Source of the DNA: Nitriliruptorales bacterium
Lineage (GTDB): Bacteria; Actinomycetota; Nitriliruptoria; Euzebyales; Egibacteraceae
NCBI GenBank assembly: GCA_007119305.1
Contig: SKPY01000242.1
Location: 1 to 20,441, forward strand
Direction of reading: 5' to 3'
Length of the DNA stretch: 20,441 bases
This document shows positions 10,360-16,471 of the stretch, piece after piece (the stretch's first letter is position 1; every line of letters begins with the position of its first letter). The notes beneath the pieces are model-generated. The model ran no database searches. It was not told the origin of the DNA and saw only the letters and a program-made list of their open reading frames with translations. The translations under genes and the position numbers were made by a program.

Positions 10360-12732
10360 ATGGGTCGTCGAACCGCCGGCGTGCTGAGCGTCCTGGTCCT
10401 GGCGCTGCTCGGCCTGCCCGGCCCGCTGCAGGCGGAGCCCGCGCTGGCCGCAGCCTGCCGCACCGAGCCTGCGCCCGGCGTGGAGCGACTCGCCGGCCCG
10501 GACCGCTATGCGACGGCGGCCTGCACCTCCAGCGTGGCGTACCCCGACGGAGCGGTGGAGGTGCTCGTGGCCCGCGGCGACGTCGCCGGCGGCCTGGCAG
10601 ACGGGCTCGCGGGCGCGGTCCTCGCCGAGGCGCGCAGCGCACCGCTGCTGCTGACGGCGCCGACCCGGCTGCCGGACGCGACCCGGGAGGAGATCCGGCG
10701 GCTGGACCCGGAGGCGATCACGATCCTCGGCGGCGACGCGGCAGTGGTGCCGCAGGTCGAGCAGGAGCTCGCCGAGCTCGTGCCGACCACCCGCCGGATC
10801 AGCGGCGTGGACCGCTACGCCACCGCAGCGGCGGTGTCCGACGCCGCGGGCGCGTGCGCGACCGCCTTCGTCGTCAACGGCTTGCGCCCGGCGGACTCGC
10901 TCGTCGCGGCTGCGCCGGCTGCCCGGGCCGGCGCCGGTCTGCTCCAGGTCCGCCGCGACGACGTGCCCGCCGTGACCGCGGCGGCTCTGGAGGGGGTGCG
11001 GGAGGTCGTCATCGTCGGCGGCCACGGTGTGGTCAGCGCGGCGGTCGAGGCGCGGCTGAGGACGCTGCTGGGCACCGGAGACGTGCGCCGGGTCGCCGGT
11101 GCAACGCGCGCGGAGACCGCCGCGTCGGTCGCGCGGGCGTATCCGGCGCCGGGCACGGTGCACCTGTCCAACCAGTCGGATCGCCATCTCGTCGACGCCG
11201 TCACGGCGGGCTGGGCTGCGGCCCGCCCGGGCGGCGGACCGGTGCTCTACAGCCAGCGCGACGTCCCCGGTCAGGGCACGGACCGCTACCTGCGACTGGG
11301 CGGCCTGGACGGCCACGACGTCCGGCTGATCGGCGGACGCGCGACGCTGTCGGAGGAGCTCGTCACGGTCCTGCAGGCGCGCCGGCAGGAGGCTGCCGAG
11401 GGCGGGCCCGCCCCGGAGCTGCGCGGGCTGTGGGTGCATCTGTTCGACGCCAGCCTCAAGACCCGGGCCGGCATCCACCGCGTGCTCGACGCCGCGACCG
11501 CAGCGAACCTCAACACGGTGATCGTGCAGGTCGCCCGCCGCCACGATGCCTACTACCGCTCCTCGGTGCTGCCCGGGACGGTCGACCCGGACCTCGAGCC
11601 GGGCCTCGACGTGCTGGCGGAGCTCGTCCCCGCCGCCCGCGCGCGCGGCCTCGCCGTGCACGCGTGGGTGTCGGTCCTGCCCGCGTACCACCGCGTCTAC
11701 GACGGCCTCGATCTCGGTGCCGACCACGTGTGGACCCGGCACGGACCGACGAGCGCCGACCCGTGGACCACCCGGACCCGGGCGGGGGACCCCAGCGTCT
11801 ACCTCGACCCCGGCGTCCCGGGGGTGCAGGAGCACGTGGCCACGCTGCTCGCCGAGCTGGCGGGCCGCTACGACCTTGACGCAGTGCACGTCGACTACCT
11901 GCGCTACGAGGGCAAGGACTTCGGGTACCACCCGCGCTCGCTGTCCCGATTCCGCTCGGTCACGGGGACCTCCGGCACGCCTGCGCCCGACGACGCCGCC
12001 TGGTCCGCCTGGCGGCGGGCGCAGACCGCGGACCTCGCCCGACGCATCCGCCTCGAGGTCGCCGACGCCGACCCCGACGTCGCGGTGTCCCTGGCCGCGA
12101 GCACGATGGGGCAGGGCCCCACCGCCGCCGGCGGCTACACCCGCACCCGCACCTACGCCGACGTGTTCCAGGACTGGCCGGCGTGGCTCGCCGGTGGCGT
12201 CATCGACGCGGCATTCCCGATGAACTACTTCCGGGAGCGCACCCACGCCTCCTGGCTCGACGACTGGTTGGCGTTCGAGCAGACCCTGGTGCGCGAGGGG
12301 CGCGTGCTCGCGGTCGGCCAGGCGTCGTACCTGAACCCCGTCGAGGCGTCGCTCAGCCAGATCGCACGGGCCCGCGCCGCCACCGACGGCGTCGTGCTCT
12401 ACAGCTACGCGCAGGACGCCGACGAGCCGCCGTTCGGGCGGCTCCGGGCGGCGCTCGCACGCGGGGCGTTCGCCGCTCCCGCCCCCGCTCCCGAGCTGCG
12501 CCCGACCGAGACGCTGGGGCACGTCCTGGCGCGCGCCGTGGACGGGGAGAGCGTGCGCGCGGCCCCTGCAGGGGGTGGCACGGCTGTGGTGGTGCGGGCC
12601 GACGCGACCGGGCACGCCGGGTTCCTCCACCTCGCTCCGGGGACCTGGACGGTGACGGCGGACGGGTTCCGGCCCGCGACCGTGACCGTGCGGGCCGGGC
12701 AGGTGACCCGGGCGATCCTCGAGCGCAGCTAG
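10360..12732 (+). CDS. Secreted protein with cell-wall-binding repeats and GHL10 glycoside-hydrolase-like domain
   Basis: 790 residues starting at ATG 10360, with a purine-rich site (GGGAAGG, 10346-10352). Residues 1-31 form a signal peptide (MGRR, then a Leu/Val core, ALAA). Three cell-wall-binding type 2 repeats follow at about 41-345, each opening with a form of 'RLAGxDRYATA' (residues about 44, 147 and 246) and closing with 'IxILGGxAxV' strands; the third is degenerate (VAGATRAETA). Residues about 353-690 match the GHL10/DUF187 family: ELRGLWVHLF at 353-362, NTVIVQVARRHDAYYRSSVLP, HVDYLRYEGKDFGYHP, and IDAAFPMNYFRERTHASWLDDW. The last 85 residues resemble a small PEGA-like beta domain (GFLHLAPGTWTVTADGF). 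GHL10 enzymes are predicted glycosidases, some acting on peptidoglycan after removal of the stem peptide. The protein likely sits on the cell surface. Confidence 0.9.
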   Translation: MGRRTAGVLSVLVLALLGLPGPLQAEPALAAACRTEPAPGVERLAGPDRYATAACTSSVAYPDGAVEVLVARGDVAGGLADGLAGAVLAEARSAPLLLTAPTRLPDATREEIRRLDPEAITILGGDAAVVPQVEQELAELVPTTRRISGVDRYATAAAVSDAAGACATAFVVNGLRPADSLVAAAPAARAGAGLLQVRRDDVPAVTAAALEGVREVVIVGGHGVVSAAVEARLRTLLGTGDVRRVAGATRAETAASVARAYPAPGTVHLSNQSDRHLVDAVTAGWAAARPGGGPVLYSQRDVPGQGTDRYLRLGGLDGHDVRLIGGRATLSEELVTVLQARRQEAAEGGPAPELRGLWVHLFDASLKTRAGIHRVLDAATAANLNTVIVQVARRHDAYYRSSVLPGTVDPDLEPGLDVLAELVPAARARGLAVHAWVSVLPAYHRVYDGLDLGADHVWTRHGPTSADPWTTRTRAGDPSVYLDPGVPGVQEHVATLLAELAGRYDLDAVHVDYLRYEGKDFGYHPRSLSRFRSVTGTSGTPAPDDAAWSAWRRAQTADLARRIRLEVADADPDVAVSLAASTMGQGPTAAGGYTRTRTYADVFQDWPAWLAGGVIDAAFPMNYFRERTHASWLDDWLAFEQTLVREGRVLAVGQASYLNPVEASLSQIARARAATDGVVLYSYAQDADEPPFGRLRAALARGAFAAPAPAPELRPTETLGHVLARAVDGESVRAAPAGGGTAVVVRADATGHAGFLHLAPGTWTVTADGFRPATVTVRAGQVTRAILERS

Positions 12733-12748
12733 CGGCGGCAGCCCACGG

Positions 12749-12796
12749 GCGCGCGGACGATACGTAGCACCCGGGTGTTACGAATCGTCCGCGCGC
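12749..12796. terminator. 48-bp near-perfect palindrome, bidirectional terminator
   Basis: The whole 48 bp reads nearly the same on both strands: GCGCGCGGACGAT at the left end is mirrored by ATCGTCCGCGCGC at the right, and the centre is CACCCGGGTG. Only two of 24 pairs fail: an A/A mismatch, and one pair that is G-U in the plus-strand RNA. It lies between the stops of the convergent GHL10 protein and response regulator genes, 16 bp from each, where a terminator working both ways is expected. There is no T-tract. A protein-binding palindrome is an alternative. Confidence 0.75.
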
Positions 12797-12812
12797 GAGC
12801 CGGGGTGTCGGG

Positions 12813-13469
12813 CTACTCCTCGCGGTCCTCGCGCGCCCGCCGGTCCGCGAGGTAGGCGGCGGCTTCCGCGCGCCGCGACACCTGCAGCTTCGTGAGGATC
12901 GTCGACACGTAGTTCTTCACGGTCTTCTCGGCCAGGTGGATGCGGTCGCCGATCTGCTTGTTCGTCAAGCCCTCGGCGATCATCTCGAGGATGCGCGACT
13001 CGGTGGGGGTCAGGCGGGCGAGCCGGGGGTCCTGATCGCCTTGGGGGTTGCGCACCCGGTCCAGCACACGGGCGGTGACCGCGGGATCGAGCAGCGACTC
13101 GCCGGCGGCGACCCTGCGGATGCCGTCCACGAGGTCCCCGCCGCGGATCTGCTTCAACACGTAGCCCGCCGCTCCCGCCATGATCGAATCGAACAGCGCC
13201 TGGTCATCGGAGAACGAGGTGAGCATGAGCACCGCGACCTGCGGGTTCTCGTCGCGCACCTCGCGACATGCGAGCACGCCTGAGCGGTCCGGCAGGCGCA
13301 CATCCATGACCACGACGTCGGGCTTGTACGAGCGTGCACGCAGGACCGCCTCGTCGGCGGAGCCGGCCTCGGCGACGACCTCGATGTCGTCGTTCGCCTC
13401 GAGCATCGACCGCAGGCCTTTGCGCACGACCTCATGGTCGTCGACGAGCATCACGCGGATCACGGTCAC
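12813..13469 (-). CDS. NarL/LuxR-type response regulator, DosR/DevR-like
   Basis: 218 residues, starting at a GTG that overlaps the kinase stop codon by 4 bp (GTGA). The receiver domain (1-120) has the acidic pair D10/D11, phosphoacceptor D56 (VVVMDVRLPD), T84 and K106. The LuxR-type helix-turn-helix lies at about 153-210 (LTPTESRILEMIAEGLTNKQI). The recognition segment LAEKTVKNYVS (179-189) is the same as that of mycobacterial DosR as I recall it. It includes K182, K185 and N186, equivalent to the DosR DNA-contacting K179, K182 and N183. It would therefore be expected to bind DosR-type boxes. Its partner is almost certainly the kinase translated just before it. Other NarL-family regulators share the fold, so 'DosR orthologue' needs a tree. 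Confidence 0.94.
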   Translation of the reverse strand: MTVIRVMLVDDHEVVRKGLRSMLEANDDIEVVAEAGSADEAVLRARSYKPDVVVMDVRLPDRSGVLACREVRDENPQVAVLMLTSFSDDQALFDSIMAGAAGYVLKQIRGGDLVDGIRRVAAGESLLDPAVTARVLDRVRNPQGDQDPRLARLTPTESRILEMIAEGLTNKQIGDRIHLAEKTVKNYVSTILTKLQVSRRAEAAAYLADRRAREDREE

Positions 13470-14590
13470 TCCTCTTCCAGGGGGATGGCGATGCGCACGG
13501 CCGTGCCCTTGCCCGGCGTGCTGTCGATCTCGAAGTCTCCGGCGACTGCGGCCGCGCGCTCGCGGATGTTGTCGAGGCCGCGGCCCACCTGCGGGGCCGA
13601 GGGGGTGAAGCCGATGCCGTCGTCGGCGATCTCGAGCTGCACCGTCCCGTCCGCCACGTGTGCGCTGATGTCCACGTGCGAGGCGCCGGCGTGCTTGGCG
13701 CAGTTGGACAGCGCCTCGCGCACCATCTGGAGCAGGTCGGGGATGAGACCGGGCTGCACGCGTGCGTCGAGGTCGCTTTGCACGCGGAACGACGGACGCA
13801 CCAGCGCGTTGACCTCGTACTCGCGGGCCAGCTCCGCCAGGCCGCGCGACAGGCCCATCGTGGCCGCCTCGCTCGGCCGCAGGCGGAAGATGTGGTTGCG
13901 CAGCTCACGGATCGCGCCGTCGATGGACTCGATGGCGGCGTTCAGGCGCTGGTCCAGGCGCTCCGCGTCGGCGGGCAGCAGGGCCCGGGCCGACTCGAGA
14001 CCCATGCCGATGGAGAACAGCGTCTGGATGACCCCGTCGTGCAGCTCGCGGGAGATGCGGTCGCGCTCGTCCTGCACGGCGAGCGTGCGCAGCTGCTGCG
14101 ACAGCGTCGCGTTCTCGACCGCCGCCCCCGCCTGGGCCGCCATGACGGTGATGAGCGCCTCGTCGGCTTCGGTGAAGCCCCCCGTCTTCTCGCACAGGTA
14201 GAGGTTGCCGTAGATCCGGCCGCCGGAGCGGACCGGCGCCCCCAGGAAGTTCGTCATCTCCGGATGCTGCTCCGGGAACCCCACGCTCGCCGGATGGTCC
14301 TGGATGCAGTCCAGGCGCAGGACCTGCGGATCACGGATCAGGACGCCCAGCAGCCCCTTGCCGGTCGGATACCGGCCGATCGCACGGATGGTCTCCTCGC
14401 TCGCGCCGTGGGTGATGAAGCGGCTGATGGTGCCGTCGTCATCGAGCACGCCGAGCGCCGCGTAGCGTGCGCCGGTGAGCTCGGCCGAGCTGCGCACGAT
14501 CTGCGACAGGACCGTGTCGAGGTCGAGCTCGCCGGCGAGCGCGGCGGCGGCGGCGGCGAGCGCGTGGAGCCGATCTTCGGTGAGGGTCAC
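13466..14590 (-). CDS. GAF-domain sensor histidine kinase, DosS/DosT-like
   Basis: 374 residues from GTG 14590, overlapping the upstream gene C stop by 4 bp (GTGA). One GAF domain (about 20-165) is followed by a HisKA_3 dimerisation helix with phospho-acceptor H184 (RDRISRELHDGVIQTLFSIG). A HATPase_c domain follows, with N-box REALSNCAKHAGA at 291-303, G1 motif DDGIGF at 323-328 and GRGLDNIRERA at 336-346. There is no membrane segment, so it is a cytosolic sensor. The GAF motif HPASVGFPEQHPEM carries H99 and H109, ten residues apart as H139 and H149 are in M. tuberculosis DosS. Y131 in GNLYL is 22 residues on, as Y171 is in DosS. In DosS H149 is the haem ligand. Haem binding here is inferred, and DosS has two GAF domains, not one. 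Confidence 0.94.
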   Translation of the reverse strand: MTLTEDRLHALAAAAAALAGELDLDTVLSQIVRSSAELTGARYAALGVLDDDGTISRFITHGASEETIRAIGRYPTGKGLLGVLIRDPQVLRLDCIQDHPASVGFPEQHPEMTNFLGAPVRSGGRIYGNLYLCEKTGGFTEADEALITVMAAQAGAAVENATLSQQLRTLAVQDERDRISRELHDGVIQTLFSIGMGLESARALLPADAERLDQRLNAAIESIDGAIRELRNHIFRLRPSEAATMGLSRGLAELAREYEVNALVRPSFRVQSDLDARVQPGLIPDLLQMVREALSNCAKHAGASHVDISAHVADGTVQLEIADDGIGFTPSAPQVGRGLDNIRERAAAVAGDFEIDSTPGKGTAVRIAIPLEEE

Positions 14591-15063
14591 ACAGGTAGCG
14601 TAGCGGGCGTAAGCCGTTCTGCGACGTCAAGCACGAACCGGCGGACGCAGGCCTCCGCCACTCGGTGGCCGAGCACGCGGTCGGCGGTGCCCCCGACGAC
14701 CGACAGGGGCGGGCGGTACGTTCCGGCGAGGGACAGCTGCCAGCCCTCGACCGGCAGGGGAGCGAGCTCGAGCTCGCCGGTGAGCACGGGGAAGAGGCGG
14801 TCAGCCCGCGTCGCGTGCCACGAGACCGAGCGCACCAGGCCGCTGGGCGAGTTGATCGCCGGGCCGACCTGCACCTCAGCCCGCTGGAGCGCGATCGGGG
14901 GCAGCAGCACGCCGTCGGCGTGCAGGTCGACCAGCCACCCGTCGCGCGTGAGCAGGCTGGGAGGGGGCAGCCAGTGCTCCGGGCCTGCCATGAACGCCTC
15001 ATCCGTCGGCAGGCTCTGCGTGGGCTTGCTCAGGTGGGTGTAGTAGTAGACGTGGCGTCGCAT
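14587..15063 (-). CDS. Unrecognised 158-aa protein, family member C
   Basis: I recognise no named domain. Start ATG 15063, with GAGGGG 7 nt upstream overlapping the stop region of the PPOX gene (11-bp gap). The protein clearly shares a fold with the N-terminal domain of B. SWHATRADRLFPVLTGELEL (81-100) matches B 83-102, and LSLAGTYRPPL (110-120) followed by VGGTAD matches ALSLAGSYRTPL and LGGVAD in B. Residues 24-36 (FMAGPEHWLPPPS) match gene A. No signal peptide or membrane span. The alternating strands followed by one long C-terminal helix suggest a small alpha/beta ligand-binding fold, which is only a guess. Being translationally coupled to the histidine kinase, it may modulate or report to that sensor. 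Confidence 0.87.
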   Translation of the reverse strand: MRRHVYYYTHLSKPTQSLPTDEAFMAGPEHWLPPPSLLTRDGWLVDLHADGVLLPPIALQRAEVQVGPAINSPSGLVRSVSWHATRADRLFPVLTGELELAPLPVEGWQLSLAGTYRPPLSVVGGTADRVLGHRVAEACVRRFVLDVAERLTPATLPV

Positions 15064-15074
15064 GGCTTTTCCCC

Positions 15075-15503
15075 TCAGGTGATTCGTCTGCCGGTGAGCG
15101 TGGTGGGTGTGATCCGGATGTAGTTCGCTCGGTCCCCGGGCGCCCAGGGCCGCAGCGGAAGCAGCCGCAGGCGCTCGATCTCAGCCGGGTCGGTGACCTC
15201 GGCCGCCGTGCCGTGCGCGACGACGCTCCAGCCGGTGTGGTAGGCGAAGTCGGCGTGATCGACCTCGAAGGCCACGCCGGAGCTCGCGGTGATCGCGTCG
15301 AGTGCGCGCCCGTAGTCCAGGCGGACCACGATGCCGTCCCCGTCCACGATGTAGTTGAGCGGAATGATCTCCGGACGGCCGTCGACGACGTAGGCGATCC
15401 GTCCGAGGTAGCGGCTCGCCAGCAGCCTTAGGCAGGCAGCCGGGCCGAGGGTCTCCAGGCGTCGTGCCGTGGGTGCTGACGATGGGGTCTGGTCGGGCAT
15501 CAT
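15075..15503 (-). CDS. PPOX-class (pyridoxamine 5'-phosphate oxidase-like) flavin/F420-fold protein
   Basis: 142 residues with the split beta-barrel signature: LGRIAYVVDGRPEIIPLNYIVDGDGIVVRL, then VAFEVDHADFAYHTGWSVVAHGTAAEV and a C-terminal LRPWAPGDRANYIRITPTTLTGRRI. This matches the Pyridox_ox_2-like subfamily. Such proteins bind FMN, FAD, F420 or haem and act as reductases or redox-cofactor carriers. The sequence does not reveal which. The start ATG overlaps the stop of the upstream CBS gene (ATGA, 15500-15503); a second ATG follows directly, so the true N-terminus may be one residue shorter. PPOX-fold proteins recur in actinobacterial DosR-type regulons, which agrees with the kinase/regulator genes downstream in this operon. 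Confidence 0.9.
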   Translation of the reverse strand: MMPDQTPSSAPTARRLETLGPAACLRLLASRYLGRIAYVVDGRPEIIPLNYIVDGDGIVVRLDYGRALDAITASSGVAFEVDHADFAYHTGWSVVAHGTAAEVTDPAEIERLRLLPLRPWAPGDRANYIRITPTTLTGRRIT

Positions 15504-16099
15504 CCGGCCTTCCGTGTCGGTGCGGTCCCGTCCGCAGCCTCGGTGGGCTGCTCACGCGGCGGCGCGGGGGCCACCGGGCGCGGACGCCGAGACCGTCCCG
15601 GGCGTGGACGCCCGGGCGGCATCGGGATGTGCACCCAGCGATCCGGATCGTCTTCCGGCGCGGGGTGCCCGACCGCCCGGCGCTCCTGCTCGCGCTCTGC
15701 GGCCAGATAGGCGCGCAGGCAGTCGACGAGCGAGAGGATACCGACGATCCGCCCGCCGGCGACCACCGGCACGGCGCCGATGCGCTCCGCCATCATCAGG
15801 GCACTGGCGCTCGCGAGCGTGTCGGTCGGGGCCACGGTCCGCGCGGGCGCGCTCATGAGCGAGGCCACCGGCCGGAAGCGGCCCTCTGCGAGATCCGACC
15901 GCAGGGTGTCGAGCGCGCTGCGCAGCGCGGGATCCGACGTGCGCAGGTTGCGGTCGCTCACCATCCCGACGACACGCCCGTGCTCGACGACGGGCAGGTG
16001 GCGGATCTCGTAGGTGTCGAGCAGTCGCCGGGCGTTCATGAGCGACGTGTCGGGCGTCACGGTGACGACATCGCGGGTCATCCAGTCACGAACCAGCAT
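15500..16099 (-). CDS. Tandem CBS-domain protein
   Basis: 199 residues, first gene of a five-gene operon. CBS 1 at about 1-60 (VRDWMTRDVVTVTPDTSLMNARRLLD, IRHLPVVEHGRVVGMVSDRNLR). CBS 2 at about 80-135 (VASLMSAPARTVAPTDTLASASALM, IGAVPVVAGGRIVGILSLVDCLR). A disordered, Pro/Arg-rich tail of about 45 residues follows, ending TAPTRKAG. CBS pairs form Bateman modules that bind adenosine nucleotides. Stand-alone pairs such as mycobacterial Hrp1 belong to the DosR regulon. The ATG at 16099 is chosen because no alternative start lies just upstream; the ribosome site GAGGAGG is 12-13 nt away, longer than usual. The downstream PPOX gene overlaps by 4 bp. Confidence 0.92.
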   Translation of the reverse strand: MLVRDWMTRDVVTVTPDTSLMNARRLLDTYEIRHLPVVEHGRVVGMVSDRNLRTSDPALRSALDTLRSDLAEGRFRPVASLMSAPARTVAPTDTLASASALMMAERIGAVPVVAGGRIVGILSLVDCLRAYLAAEREQERRAVGHPAPEDDPDRWVHIPMPPGRPRPGRSRRPRPVAPAPPREQPTEAADGTAPTRKAG

Positions 16100-16244
16100 C
16101 GCGTCGCACCACCCTCCTCAGACGTTCATCCGCGTGTGTCGTGCACCCAGGATGGGCTCCCGGCGGCGCGGATGCGCGAGGCGAAAGGCCCTGCCTGTCT
16201 GGGCCCTTCGAGCCCCCCTGGAGGTGCTGCGCGGCGCCCCGATG

Positions 16245-16264
16245 CCCGGGCCGGACGGCCCGGG
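16245..16264. repeat. Perfect 8-bp inverted repeat with a GGGCC-N4-GGCCC core
   Basis: CCCGGGCC and GGCCCGGG are separated by GGAC. The inner GGGCCGGACGGCCC (16248-16261) fits GGGNCNNNNGNCCC, the symmetric skeleton of a DosR box, though with C rather than A at the fourth position. It lies about 150 bp before the sensor operon. It could equally be a hairpin in the leader of either divergent transcript or a chance GC palindrome. Confidence 0.35.
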
Positions 16265-16383
16265 GCGACCGGCGCGGTGGCACCCGCGGACCGCCGGCAG
16301 GCGCCAGGTGGGCCAGGCCCCGGCCGGCGTCAGGAGGGTTGAAGCCCGGACGGCCTTGCGTGCGTGATGCCAGCACGAGCCCG

Positions 16384-16389
16384 TAGGAT
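16384..16389 (+). promoter_or_regulatory. -10 element of the L,D-transpeptidase gene
   Basis: TAGGAT fits TANNNT and would start transcription near 16396, giving a leader of about 75 nt to the ATG at 16472. No good -35 hexamer lies 16-18 nt upstream. Confidence 0.4.
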
Positions 16390-16456
16390 GTGACGACATT
16401 GGTCGCACGGGGGTGGTTCAGTGCATCGCCGCCTCGCCCGTTGCGCGCTGCGAACC

Positions 16457-16463
16457 AAAGGAG
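16457..16463 (+). promoter_or_regulatory. Ribosome binding site deciding the L,D-transpeptidase start
   Basis: AAAGGAG, 8 nt before ATG 16472. Starting here places the MRRLAVLPVLALVLALVP signal peptide at the very N-terminus, as expected. The upstream GTG (16421) would add 17 residues before it. Confidence 0.75.
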
Positions 16464-16471
16464 CTTGCCCG

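Larger units (their letters stand above)
16100..16471. other. Intergenic region between the sensor operon and the L,D-transpeptidase gene
   Basis: 372 nt without a convincing gene, between divergent genes, so it holds both promoters. From the left: the CBS ribosome site (16113-16119), an imperfect GGGC(N7)GCCC palindrome at 16201-16215, a strong GC hairpin/palindrome at 16245-16264, and a TAGGAT -10 element for the plus-strand gene at 16384-16389. A GTG at 16421 in frame with the transpeptidase is an alternative but weaker start. I find no clear -10 on the minus strand for the operon. Confidence 0.5.

Noticed and set aside
9391..12630. Minus-strand frame of over 1000 codons opposite the hydrolase and GHL10 genes
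   Set aside because: Composition is of a frame shadow, it crosses the divergent promoter region, and the plus strand codes for two well-supported proteins.
13334..15043. Plus-strand frame opposite the kinase and C genes
   Set aside because: Antisense to conserved kinase and regulator genes; no domain or start signal.
16201..16215. GGGC-N7-GCCC palindrome upstream of the CBS gene as a DosR box
   Set aside because: The half-site spacing is one base too long for the DosR core and the A in GGGAC is missing.
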